Assembly (NCBI GenBank): GCA_016872775.1
Contig: VGZA01000003.1
Coordinates: forward strand, 111,633 to 175,632
From: Planctomycetota bacterium
GTDB taxonomy: Bacteria; Planctomycetota; Planctomycetia; Pirellulales; Pirellulaceae
DNA: 64,000 bases
Direction: 5' to 3'
Positions within the stretch are counted from its first letter, which is position 1; the number at the start of each line of letters is the position of its first letter. Below are positions 55,221 to 63,770 of the stretch, one piece after another. The position numbers and the translations under genes were made by a program. Under the pieces are notes generated by a model. That model searched no databases. It was not told where the DNA came from and was given only the letters and a program-made list of their open reading frames with translations.

Positions 55221-56561
55221 ATGATCGACCAAGCACTCTATCGTCGCCAGTTCCTGCAGCAAACGGGAGCGACTGCCCTTTGCGGCGCCACGTTGATCGG
55301 TTCAAGTGCTGGCGTTACCCGCGCCGTCGCGGCGAGCTGCGCCCCCGCCGAGGATACACCGTCCATGAACCGATCTCCCAATGAATCGATCGTTGTGGGA
55401 ATCATGGGATTGAACGGGCGTGGCGGAGCGCTGGCGGACAGTTTTATGGCGCAGCCGAATGTGAAGATCGGCGGACTGTGCGACGTCGATCAGCGCGTGC
55501 TTGCGCGCACGGCATCCTCCGTCACCAACAAACAGGGAACCGCACCGTCGACTTACACCGACGTACGGAAGATGTTGGAGGATTCCGCCATTGATGCGCT
55601 GGTGGTTGCGGCCCCAAATCACTGGCATGCTCCCGCCACGATTCTTGGATGTCAGGCCGGCAAGCATGTCTACGTGGAAAAACCGTGCAGCTACACGCCG
55701 CGCGAAGGGGAATTAGCGGTCGCGGCGGCCCGCAAGCACAAGCGGGTAGTCTGTATGGGAAACCAGCGTCGCAGTTTCGCCTCGTTTATCGATGCGATCG
55801 ACAAGCTACGGCAGGGAGTGATCGGCCCAATCCATTACGTTCGTACCTGGTACAATGCGCGACGGCCGTCGGTCGGGACCGGAAACGTGGTGGCGCCGCC
55901 GGCGGAATTGAACTTCGAGCTTTGGCAGGGACCGGCGCCCGACCGGCCATACCTGGACAATCTTCTGCACTACAACTGGCATTGGTACTGGCACTGGGGA
56001 AACGGGGAGTTGGGCAACAACGGCATCCACTCGCTCGACGTCGCCCGCTGGGCGCTGGGACTCGACTATCCAAGGCAAGTCACGGCGACCGGCGGCCGTT
56101 ATGGTTTCCGCGATGACCAGGAAACGCCCGACACGATGATGGTTTCGTACGATTTCGGGTCGGCCACGATCACCTGGGAAGGATTGAGTTGCTCCGCCTA
56201 CGGTCCTGGAGGCAGCGGTTACGGTTTATCGTTTCATGGTGCCGAGGGCACGTTGGTGCTGCAGGATTCCGGTTACAAGATTCTCGATGGGTCGAACAAA
56301 GAGGTTGCGACCGCGGCCGGCTCCGGTGGGCTCGGCGATCATCTGGCGAATTTCCTGGCCTGTGTCCGGTCCGGCGACCGGCCGAACTCCGACATCGAGG
56401 AAGCGCACAAAAGCACATTGCTGTGCCATCTCGGCAACATCGCATACCGGCTCGGGCGGGCATTGAAGATCGATCCGCGCAACGGGAACATCGTCGGCGA
56501 TGAACAGGCGACGGGACTGTGGAGCCGAGAGTACCGCAAAGGGTGGGAGCCAACTGTATGA
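55221..56561 (+). CDS. Gfo/Idh/MocA-family oxidoreductase with Tat-like leader
   Basis: Protein of 446 aa; the ATG at 55221 has AAGGAG upstream. The leader RRQFLQQTGATALCGATLIG is twin-arginine-like. NAD-binding motif VGIMGLNGRGGAL at about residue 58, then VAAPNHWHAPATILGCQAGKH and YVEKPCSYTPREGELAV with the catalytic Lys (EKP). HYNWHWYWHWGNGELGNNGIHSLD is an unusually aromatic and His-rich segment common in planctomycete members. Probably an exported sugar oxidoreductase. Its TGA overlaps the next ATG by four bases (ATGA). Confidence 0.88.
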   Translation: MIDQALYRRQFLQQTGATALCGATLIGSSAGVTRAVAASCAPAEDTPSMNRSPNESIVVGIMGLNGRGGALADSFMAQPNVKIGGLCDVDQRVLARTASSVTNKQGTAPSTYTDVRKMLEDSAIDALVVAAPNHWHAPATILGCQAGKHVYVEKPCSYTPREGELAVAAARKHKRVVCMGNQRRSFASFIDAIDKLRQGVIGPIHYVRTWYNARRPSVGTGNVVAPPAELNFELWQGPAPDRPYLDNLLHYNWHWYWHWGNGELGNNGIHSLDVARWALGLDYPRQVTATGGRYGFRDDQETPDTMMVSYDFGSATITWEGLSCSAYGPGGSGYGLSFHGAEGTLVLQDSGYKILDGSNKEVATAAGSGGLGDHLANFLACVRSGDRPNSDIEEAHKSTLLCHLGNIAYRLGRALKIDPRNGNIVGDEQATGLWSREYRKGWEPTV

Positions 56562-56944
56562 GCAGCAAACCGACCGTCGCAATCCTCGGGGCAAGCTCCG
56601 ACCGGAGCAAGTTCGGCAACAAGTCGGTGCGAGCGCATTTGGCGCGTGGCTACGACGTTTATCCGATCAACCCCAAGGGCGGAATGATCGAGGGCCTGCC
56701 CGTTTGCGCCAGCCTGGCCGACGTTCCGGTGCGGCAACTCGACCGGATCAGCGTCTACTTGCCGCCCCCGGTGCTGTTATCGGTATTGGATCAAGTGGCG
56801 GCCAAGGGGTGCAAAGAGCTTTGGTTCAATCCCGGCAGCGATAGCGACGAGGTGGTGGCTCGTGCTCGGGAGTTAGGACTGGATCCGATCGTGGCCTGCA
56901 GCATCGTCGACCTGGATATCAGCCCCAACTCGCTGCCAGAATAG
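56558..56944 (+). CDS. CoA-binding domain protein (YccU-like)
   Basis: Single-domain Rossmann protein of 128 aa. The start MSSKPTVAILGASSDRSKFG and the segments GYDVYPINPKG and LWFNPGSDSDEVVARARELG fit the CoA-binding domain family (COG1832). Members are thought to bind CoA or acyl-CoA; the cellular role is unclear. The ATG overlaps the TGA of the upstream oxidoreductase (ATGA), which fixes the start and suggests coupled translation. The length is normal for the family. Confidence 0.85.
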   Translation: MSSKPTVAILGASSDRSKFGNKSVRAHLARGYDVYPINPKGGMIEGLPVCASLADVPVRQLDRISVYLPPPVLLSVLDQVAAKGCKELWFNPGSDSDEVVARARELGLDPIVACSIVDLDISPNSLPE

Positions 56945-56984
56945 TCGTCGATCGCTCCACACCGGCACGCTCGGCGCCGAACAG

Positions 56985-57290
56985 TTGCCCTCGCTGCAAC
57001 GGCTGCTGGAGAAAGCGCTGCCGCGGCTGGCCGCCTGCGGTGGAGCACGACGGCTGATGGTTATTGCCCCTCCCGATCTGTCCACCACCGAACTGAGCGT
57101 CCAGCTTTCGAAGCTCACCAACGATCAACTCACGATCGTGCAGGACAGTATCGCAGAACTGGTTATCTGCTACGAACTCGAGCAGATTCCAGTCGACAAC
57201 GTGCTCGCCAAGCTGATCGGCACGCGCGAGGATATCCTCGAAGTCGCCCGCCGGCTGCATACCCGCATCGACGTTCCCTGGTCACTTTGA
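56985..57290 (+). CDS. Unknown protein lacking a clear start
   Basis: From a TTG at 56985 this gives 101 aa. The same frame is open upstream into the CoA-binding gene and already looks protein-like (SLHTGTLGAEQ), yet has no ATG, GTG or Shine-Dalgarno site. The sequence is well behaved: LLEKALPRLAACGGARRLMV, then LTNDQLTIVQDSIAELVICY and DILEVARRLHTRIDVPW. It could be the end of a larger gene that lost its front, or a gene with an unusual start. No family was recognised. Confidence 0.5.
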   Translation: MPSLQRLLEKALPRLAACGGARRLMVIAPPDLSTTELSVQLSKLTNDQLTIVQDSIAELVICYELEQIPVDNVLAKLIGTREDILEVARRLHTRIDVPWSL

Positions 57291-57320
57291 ATCGTCCCGG
57301 TTGCGGGAACGAACTTTCTC

Positions 57321-57350
57321 CGCCAGGCAAACCCCGCCAGGCAAACCCCG
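57321..57350. repeat. 15-base tandem duplication
   Basis: CGCCAGGCAAACCCC is followed directly by CGCCAGGCAAACCCC sharing one junction base. It lies between the gene ending at 57290 and the DUF1501 gene. Probably a small replication-slip duplication. Confidence 0.7.
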
Positions 57351-57467
57351 TTGTTCGCCCATCGGCTCCGTTGCGGGCGTCCCGTTCCAACTTGCATCAC
57401 GGCGCGCAGCGCTGGTTTGGGAGCGGGCGCCGGGCAATAATATCGACGTCGCCGGGAGGCGAAGCCG

Positions 57468-58880
57468 ATGATCAGTCCTGAGGGGAGCTTGGAGCAAGTT
57501 TCCATGGGAAATCCAGATTCTTTGCACGTCGCTGGAGCCACGCGATCGGTCGCGTCGGACCGACGGGCCTTTCTTCGCGCCGGGTGCCTCGGCGCGGCCG
57601 GCTTGAGTCTGGCGGAATTGCTCCGGTACGAAGCACAAGCCGCTCCAACCGCTTCGCGAGAAAATTCCGTCATCATCCTCTGGATGCGCGGAGGTCCGAG
57701 TCATATCGACATGTGGGACCCGAAACCCGACGCACCCGAAGAGATCCGCGGCGAATTCGCCACGATACCAACGTCGGTTCCAGGGGTCCAATTGACAGAC
57801 ATGTTGCCGCTGTCGGCTCGGATCATGGACAAGTGGTCGATCGTGCGCAGCCTGAATCATCACGACGCGGGCCATTCGTCCGGGGATCAGATCTGCTTTA
57901 CCGGATATCCCTCCGGACCCAATCCGGATGAAAATGTCCATCCGAGTTGCGGTTCGATTGTCGCGGAGCAGTTCGCGTTGCGCCGACCCGACCTGCCGAC
58001 CTACGTGATGATTCCGCGGATGGTACCCGGAACGAACGCGGCCTATCTGGGAGTCTCGTACAAACCGTTTGAAACGGGGGCCGATCCAGCCGCTCCAGGC
58101 CCCTTCCGCGTGCAGAACTTTGGCCTGGCATCCGGACTTACGGTCGATCGAATCGGCGGCCGCCGCCAGCTGCTGACCGACCTGGATCGTGTCCGGAACG
58201 AATTGGACCATCACGGTCAGATGCAGGCTCTGGACGCGTTCGGACGGCAGGCTTGGGACATTCTCAGTTCCCCCGCCGCCCAACGGGCCTTCGATCTGGA
58301 CAGCGAGCCGCCGGCGTTACGCGAACAGTATGGATTCATGCCGGCTTTTGATCCAGGTGCCTCCAATCGATGTGGTGCTCCGAATTGGGCGCAGCGCATG
58401 CTTCTAGCGCGCCGACTGGTGGAGGCGGGGGTTCGACTGGTCACGGTCGACCTGCGATGGTGGGATACGCATGTACTCGGGTTCGATTCATTGCGACGCG
58501 GCTTCCTGCCCCGCTGGGACCGGGCATTTTACGCTTTGACGAATGACCTGGAATCGCGTGGGTTGTTGCCGTCCACGTTGGTTGTGGCATGGGGGGAATT
58601 TGGTCGCACGCCGCGCGTCAACCGGGATGCCGGGCGCGACCACTACCCGAATGTCTTCAGTGCCGCATTGCTGGGCGGACGCGTAAAGGGCGGACGGGTC
58701 GTGGGTGCGTCCGACTCCAACGGAGCGTTCCCGAAGGACAATCCCAAGTCGCCACAAGATGTCCTGGCGACAATCTACCAGCACCTGGGAATCGACCGGC
58801 ATAAGTCGTACTTGAACTCCTCCGGCCGTCCGATCTCCACCCTGCCGTACGGTTCGCCAATCTCGGAACTGTTCAGCTAA
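57468..58880 (+). CDS. DUF1501 protein with Tat leader (no PSD1 partner beside it)
   Basis: Protein of 470 aa. The ATG at 57468 follows GGGAGG; an ATG at 57504 with GGAG upstream is an equal choice and would shorten the leader to the usual size. The Tat-type leader is SDRRAFLRAGCLGAAGLSLA. Markers: ILWMRGGPSHIDMWDPKP, LLARRLVEAGVRLVTVDLRW and VVAWGEFGRTPRVNRDAGRDH. Unlike the other two DUF1501 genes in the window it has no PSD1 gene next to it. Convergent with fusA, with two hairpins between. Confidence 0.9.
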   Translation: MISPEGSLEQVSMGNPDSLHVAGATRSVASDRRAFLRAGCLGAAGLSLAELLRYEAQAAPTASRENSVIILWMRGGPSHIDMWDPKPDAPEEIRGEFATIPTSVPGVQLTDMLPLSARIMDKWSIVRSLNHHDAGHSSGDQICFTGYPSGPNPDENVHPSCGSIVAEQFALRRPDLPTYVMIPRMVPGTNAAYLGVSYKPFETGADPAAPGPFRVQNFGLASGLTVDRIGGRRQLLTDLDRVRNELDHHGQMQALDAFGRQAWDILSSPAAQRAFDLDSEPPALREQYGFMPAFDPGASNRCGAPNWAQRMLLARRLVEAGVRLVTVDLRWWDTHVLGFDSLRRGFLPRWDRAFYALTNDLESRGLLPSTLVVAWGEFGRTPRVNRDAGRDHYPNVFSAALLGGRVKGGRVVGASDSNGAFPKDNPKSPQDVLATIYQHLGIDRHKSYLNSSGRPISTLPYGSPISELFS

Positions 58881-58937
58881 ACGGGCCACGACAGCCCGTC
58901 ACCCCTGAAAGGGCGACAGATCCGGAAAAACGAAACC

Positions 58938-58975
58938 CATGCCGCTGGACTGGCATGTTGCGGCCCCTTCGGGGC
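58938..58975. terminator. Two hairpins between convergent genes
   Basis: CATGCC/GGCATG (58938-58957) and GCCCCTTCGGGGC (58963-58975), the second closing a UUCG-type loop, lie between the ends of the DUF1501 gene and fusA. No T-run is present. A two-way transcript end is plausible. Confidence 0.5.
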
Positions 58976-59037
58976 GAAGACACGTTTCGACCCCATCGGG
59001 CCTTGGGCGAAGGCCAGATTGCGCCGTTGAGTCGGTC

Positions 59038-61131
59038 CTAGCGCGAGCCGACCAGTTGGGCCTGTTTCTTTTTCTCGGCCACGATTTCCTCCTGGATGGA
59101 CGCTGGAACTTTGCGGTAGCAAGCCAGTTCCATACTGAAGGTTCCTTGTCCTTGGGACATGCTGCGGATGTCGGTGGCGTAGCCGAACGTTTCCGCCAGT
59201 GGAACTTCGGCCGTGATGGCGCAGGTCCCATCCCGCATTTCGGACCCGGTAATGATGCCGCGGCGGGAGGTGAGGTCGCCCGTGATTGTTCCCTGGAAAT
59301 TCTCCGGGCATTCGATCTCGACCTTCATGATCGGTTCCAGCAGCACGGGCTTTGTGGCCGGGAATGTGAGGCGGAACATGTCTCGAGCGCAGGTTTGGAA
59401 CGCGCGGTCCGAGCTGTCGACTTCGTGATACGATCCGTCTTCGACAATCACTTTCGTATTGACGACGGGGTATTCCGCCACAGGTCCCTTGTGCAACGAT
59501 TCGCGCAGACCTTTTTCGATCGACGGGATGTAATTCTTGGGAATTCGTCCACCGACGATATTCTCCTCGAAGACGAACGATTCGGGGGCATCTTCGGGCA
59601 GCGGTTCGATCCGGCCGACGATGTGGGCGTACTGGCCCGACCCACCGGTCTGCTTCTTGTGCTTGTAGTTGTATTCCGTAACCTTCGTCGGAGCCTCGCG
59701 ATAGCTGACCTTCGGCGCGCCGACTTCCAATTCCACCTTATACTCGCGGCGGATGCGTTCGACATAGATCTCGAGATGCAATTCGCCCATACCGGCGATC
59801 AGCACTTCGCCGGTTTCCTCATCGTTAAACACCCGAAATGTCGGATCCTCGCGGCGGAATCGCTGCAGTGCTTTGCCCATCTTGTCGGCATCGCCGCGGC
59901 TGGAGGGCTGCACCGCTACCTTGATCACCGGTTCGGGTACGAACATGTTTTCCAGGGTGCAGTACTTGGCTTCACTGGCGTAGGTGTCGCCGCTGGCGCA
60001 GTCCACGCCGATAATCGCGATGATGTCCCCTGCCTCTGCCGAATCGACTTCCTGCCGCTTTTCGGCGTGCATCCGCACGATTCGGCTGAATCTCTCGGTA
60101 CGGCCGGTGCGCTGATTTACGTACATCTCACCCTTGTCGATTTCACCCTGGTAGATCCGCATGAACGTCAATTGGCCGTACGGATCGTCGACGATCTTGA
60201 ATGCCATCCCGACAAACGGTTTGGCGGGATCGGCGGACAATGCAAACGGCTGCGTCGGGTCGGCATACTGCTTGGCTTTGATTTCCCGATCGGTAGGGCA
60301 CGGCAGGTAGCGCACGACGGCGTCGAGCAGCAGCTGCACGCCCTTGTTCTTGTAGGCCGAACCCAGGAATACCGGGGTAGCGTCCTGCTGCAACGCCGCG
60401 AGTCGAACGACCGAGTGGATCAGGTCTTCGGGCACCGGCTGTTCCGCCAACAGGATCTCCATTAACTCGTCGCTGTACATGGCGAGTTGTTCGAGCATCG
60501 CCGCTCGAGCTTCTTGCACTGGCTCGACCAGTTCCGCCGGCACCGACTCCCAGCGAATTTTTTCGCCGTCCTTACCGTCAAAATAGGCTGCTTTATTGGT
60601 GATCAGGTCGACGATCCCTTCGAAGGTCTCTCCGGCACCGATCGGGTATTGCATCAGGATGGCGTCCGCGCTCAACTTTTCCCGCAGTTCCTTGCAAACG
60701 CGAAACGGGGCGGCCCCGATGCGGTCCATTTTGTTGATAAAGGCGAGGCGCGGGACATGGTACCGCTTCATCTGCCGATCGACGGTCATCGATTGTGACT
60801 GGACGCCGCCGACCGCGCAAAGTACGAGCACGGCACCATCGAGCACCCGCAGGCTGCGCTCCACCTCCACGGTGAAGTCGACGTGCCCCGGCGTGTCGAT
60901 CAAATTGATATGGTGATCCTCCCAGACGACGTGCGTTGCGGCGCTGGTAATCGTGATCCCACGTTCCTTTTCCAGTTCCATGAAATCCATCGTGGCACCA
61001 TCGCCATCCCCTTTGACTTCCTCCATTTTGTGGATTCGGCCCGTGTAAAAGAGGATCCGCTCGCTCAAAGTTGTTTTTCCCGAGTCGATGTGAGCGGAAA
61101 TACCGATGTTGCGAACTTTCGAAAGGTCCAT
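59038..61131 (-). CDS. fusA: Elongation factor G, mitochondrial-like (spdEFG1) type
   Basis: Ribosomal translocase GTPase of 697 aa. G1 is AHIDSGKTTLSERILFYTGR, then KERGITITSAATHVVW (switch I), DTPGHVDFTVEVERSLRVLD (G3) and NKMDR (G4). HIDSGKT rather than HIDAGKT, and GDGDGATMDFMELEKERG, match the mtEFG1-like group known from spirochaetes, planctomycetes and delta-proteobacteria. The later domains are complete (GMGELHLEIYVERIRREY, SRRGIITGSEMRDG). It is not beside rpsL, rpsG or tuf, consistent with an extra EF-G paralogue. The ATG at 61131 follows AGGAAGATC (site visible as GATCTTCCT on plus). Confidence 0.95.
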   Translation of the reverse strand: MDLSKVRNIGISAHIDSGKTTLSERILFYTGRIHKMEEVKGDGDGATMDFMELEKERGITITSAATHVVWEDHHINLIDTPGHVDFTVEVERSLRVLDGAVLVLCAVGGVQSQSMTVDRQMKRYHVPRLAFINKMDRIGAAPFRVCKELREKLSADAILMQYPIGAGETFEGIVDLITNKAAYFDGKDGEKIRWESVPAELVEPVQEARAAMLEQLAMYSDELMEILLAEQPVPEDLIHSVVRLAALQQDATPVFLGSAYKNKGVQLLLDAVVRYLPCPTDREIKAKQYADPTQPFALSADPAKPFVGMAFKIVDDPYGQLTFMRIYQGEIDKGEMYVNQRTGRTERFSRIVRMHAEKRQEVDSAEAGDIIAIIGVDCASGDTYASEAKYCTLENMFVPEPVIKVAVQPSSRGDADKMGKALQRFRREDPTFRVFNDEETGEVLIAGMGELHLEIYVERIRREYKVELEVGAPKVSYREAPTKVTEYNYKHKKQTGGSGQYAHIVGRIEPLPEDAPESFVFEENIVGGRIPKNYIPSIEKGLRESLHKGPVAEYPVVNTKVIVEDGSYHEVDSSDRAFQTCARDMFRLTFPATKPVLLEPIMKVEIECPENFQGTITGDLTSRRGIITGSEMRDGTCAITAEVPLAETFGYATDIRSMSQGQGTFSMELACYRKVPASIQEEIVAEKKKQAQLVGSR

Positions 61132-61696
61132 GATCTTCCTGCCTTTTAAACCAAACTTACGCCAGCCCGTGGCTCTTGCTCCCTACCGTTTTTTGCCGAC
61201 AAGCGGCAAAAAGCGACTCGGAAATCGTGCAACAACAAAAAAAGGCGGACCTGACAGAAGAATCCACCTTGGCACGCCACCAGGGTTTCTATATTGGCTG
61301 CGTCTGTCGACGCGCCACGTTGCTCCGTAATCTTAATCGAAATCGACTATACGGAAAGGGCAAATTTGGGGGCCAGGGCGGATTAACGATTAATCGACAC
61401 ATGATTCCTGTGCCGGTAGTGCCATTCACGACGGTCAAAGGTTCCGGCGCCAGGCCGTCTGGATCCTCGGAAACGGCGCCCGATTATTCTGCGTGGACGG
61501 CGGCGGCCTGGGGCGGCACGCATCGTTCCAGACCTTCTGCGTCGAAACGGGTCAGCGAGAAACGGTTCTAAACCGCAATGATTTGATCGGTTACGGTCTC
61601 GATTGCGCGGACCAATCGCCGGGAACTCCGCCCCGGGGAATTGTGGCGTCGCCGTTCACCGTAAGGTGAACATCGACGGCGGGCGGCATACCAGAA
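61132..61696. other. Long upstream region of fusA, no gene seen
   Basis: About 565 bases. It probably holds the fusA promoter and leader. A hairpin at 61190-61212 is listed separately. A plus frame (61176-61571) is open but Arg/Ser-rich and without motifs. Confidence 0.5.
61190..61212 (-). promoter_or_regulatory. Perfect hairpin in the fusA leader
   Basis: TTTTTGCCG at 61190-61198 pairs with CGGCAAAAA at 61204-61212 around the loop ACAAG, about 60 bases before the fusA start. The GC stem next to a T-run resembles an intrinsic terminator in both directions, so it could attenuate fusA or end leftover upstream transcription. Structure is seen; the role is inferred. Confidence 0.45.
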
Positions 61697-62245
61697 TCAG
61701 CGGGCCGAAACTCCCAGGTCGCCGATTGTCAGGAGCGTCCGCAGCGGAATCCCCGCCCGTTCCATCGCTTCCCGGCCACCCTCCAGACGGTCAACGATGG
61801 CGATGACACCTAGTACGGTCATACCGCAAGCCCGAACTTTTTCGATGGCCAATAACGAACTTCCGCCCGTGGTGACCACGTCCTCGACAATGACAACTCG
61901 ATCTCCGGCCTGGACCGGGCCTTCGACATCGCGTCCTTTGCCATGGGACTTGGCCTCCTTGCGGACAATGAATCCTCGCAGGGGAATTCCGCGTTGGCCG
62001 GCCAGAGTAATGACCGCGCCCGTAATCGGATCGGCACCAATCGCCATTCCGCCGACCGCATCCGGCAGATCATTCCCAAGTTCCGCCAGAATGCCCTCAC
62101 CGATCAGGTTGGCACCGCGGGCATCGAGTGTGACGCGGCGACAATCGAGATAGAAACTTGCTTTTTTCCCCGACGCCAGGGTGAAGTCCCCGAATTCGAG
62201 TGCCTTGGCCTTCACCAGGTCGATCAGCGCCTGCCGGTCGTACAT
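61697..62245 (-). CDS. pyrE: Orotate phosphoribosyltransferase
   Basis: Enzyme of 182 aa that joins orotate and PRPP to give OMP in pyrimidine synthesis. Start chosen at the ATG 62245 (MYDRQALIDL) because GAGGTG lies about seven bases upstream; ATG 62251 and GTG 62254 are too near it. Markers: DFTLASGKKASFYLDCRRV, the KEAKSHGKG loop, and the PRPP motif VVIVEDVVTTGGSS. The short C-terminus fits bacterial PyrE. It follows the L,D-transpeptidase on the same strand after about 100 bases. Confidence 0.94.
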   Translation of the reverse strand: MYDRQALIDLVKAKALEFGDFTLASGKKASFYLDCRRVTLDARGANLIGEGILAELGNDLPDAVGGMAIGADPITGAVITLAGQRGIPLRGFIVRKEAKSHGKGRDVEGPVQAGDRVVIVEDVVTTGGSSLLAIEKVRACGMTVLGVIAIVDRLEGGREAMERAGIPLRTLLTIGDLGVSAR

Positions 62246-62348
62246 TTTCATCACCTCGTTCGACTGCCCACTTTATACCCCAGATCCCCAGGCGTACGAG
62301 GGGCGGTACGACGTCGTTCCGGCATTGAACGAGGATTGTCGGACCGGC

Positions 62349-63770
62349 TTATTTCAGCACCGTCACCTTGGAACCGACCGAAAGTATAGCGTAGATGTCT
62401 TCCGCGTCTTTGGGACTGAGGCTGATGCAGCCGAGATGGGATTGATCGGAGCCGAGCGGGCTGCCATGGATAATGACCCCTTTCCCCAGATCGATCCAGC
62501 AGCGGCCGTAGGGATTTCCCGGATCATCCGCCGCAACAGATTTTCCCTGAGGCAGGTAGTAAGTCTGTCCCGGCTGTTTCTCCAGGACTCTGAATTCGCC
62601 GTCGATCGGTTCCGGGTCATGGCCGATGCTCAGGGGAAATCGGCCGGCGTAATACCGCTGCAGGTAGATCGTGACCTCGCTGGCGCTCAAATCGACAACG
62701 GCACGAAACGGGCCACGCACGACTTTGATCGTCGAGCCCGGCGCGGGGTACTGCGGATTCGCGATGCTGTTGATATTCTGCAGCAATTCGGCGGAAACAT
62801 CAAATCGCTCCGCGATCTCCTGAAGCGACTCGCCGCGACGCACGCTGTAGCTGGACTCGAGCAGATGATCGGTGGAGTAGATGACTTTGGCCGCCAACGG
62901 GTCGAGCAGCGCCAGCAACTCCTCGCGATCGGACGATGATAGCTCTGGGATTTCATAGGCGACGGAGAGCGTCAACAGCGCTTCGCGCCAGCGTTGTTCG
63001 CCGATCAGTTTCCGCCCCTCATCCAACGCGCGTCGACATCGGATAGCCTGTTCGTAATCCAACGCCATGGTGATCCCGCCGGTACGTTGCTTGCCGGGCT
63101 CCGCGTCGGCGTTCGATTTTACGAACGGATTGCGTTGGATCCGTGGCATATCAGGATCGGGTTCCGCCGATTCGGATCGGGAATTCAGCGTTGTCGACAA
63201 ATCCTCGGGGCTCTTTCGATCGGGGCGGGAGGTTGCGGCGATTTCCGCTGCGGGAGTTCCCGTCGGCAGCGCGTCCCGCTCCTCGCTTCGCGGGTCGACG
63301 GCGGGGACCAGGGAGACCGGCTTGCGATTCCTCAATTCCGGAGGAGGCACAAACGCATGAGTGGCGTTCGGTTCATCGGCCGATTCATCGGGAATGCGCG
63401 CGTCAACCTGGCGGGCTTCCGATGCGTTCTCACGTGGTGGCGCGTCGCCTTTTGTTCGGTTTTCCGAGGAGGTCCGGTCGGATGCAACAGGACTGCCCGC
63501 GGAAGACCTGCGACGGGCCTCGGCGCGTGCCGTCAGTCGATTGGTCGTTTTACCGCTGCTTCTTCGGGAGGTGGTACCGCTTTCACGCACTTTGGACGTC
63601 TCTACAACGGGCTCATCTTCGCCCATCTCGACGTTCAGCAGCATTTCTCCTTTTTCCTGTTCGGCAAAGTCGCTGGGCGGTTTCGGTTCGGGCTGATGCA
63701 GTACCGTATAAACGCCGTACAAAATGGCCAGCAACAGCGTCACCATGGCTGCGGTCTTGAGATTGCTCAC
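62349..63770 (-). CDS. LysM and L,D-transpeptidase (YkuD) protein
   Basis: Protein of 473 aa with an N-terminal membrane anchor or signal (residues 7-24). A long low-complexity linker rich in Ser, Thr, Arg, Glu (about 30-225) follows. A LysM domain is at about 300-350 (YSVRRGESLQEIAERFDVS) and a YkuD catalytic domain to the end, with IIHGSPLGSD and SHLGCISLS holding the His and the nucleophile Cys. These enzymes cross-link peptidoglycan stems (3-3) or attach proteins to it, in the periplasm. All catalytic residues seem present. A tetratricopeptide-like stretch (RCRRALDEGRKLIGEQRWREAL) precedes LysM. Confidence 0.9.
   Translation of the reverse strand: MSNLKTAAMVTLLLAILYGVYTVLHQPEPKPPSDFAEQEKGEMLLNVEMGEDEPVVETSKVRESGTTSRRSSGKTTNRLTARAEARRRSSAGSPVASDRTSSENRTKGDAPPRENASEARQVDARIPDESADEPNATHAFVPPPELRNRKPVSLVPAVDPRSEERDALPTGTPAAEIAATSRPDRKSPEDLSTTLNSRSESAEPDPDMPRIQRNPFVKSNADAEPGKQRTGGITMALDYEQAIRCRRALDEGRKLIGEQRWREALLTLSVAYEIPELSSSDREELLALLDPLAAKVIYSTDHLLESSYSVRRGESLQEIAERFDVSAELLQNINSIANPQYPAPGSTIKVVRGPFRAVVDLSASEVTIYLQRYYAGRFPLSIGHDPEPIDGEFRVLEKQPGQTYYLPQGKSVAADDPGNPYGRCWIDLGKGVIIHGSPLGSDQSHLGCISLSPKDAEDIYAILSVGSKVTVLK

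Noticed and set aside
58939..60465. 508-aa open frame on plus, antisense to fusA
   Set aside because: Covers the conserved EF-G sequence on the other strand and has no recognisable protein features.
61176..61571. 131-aa plus frame upstream of fusA
   Set aside because: No ribosome site or domain; Arg/Ser-rich and spanning the leader hairpin; likely chance.
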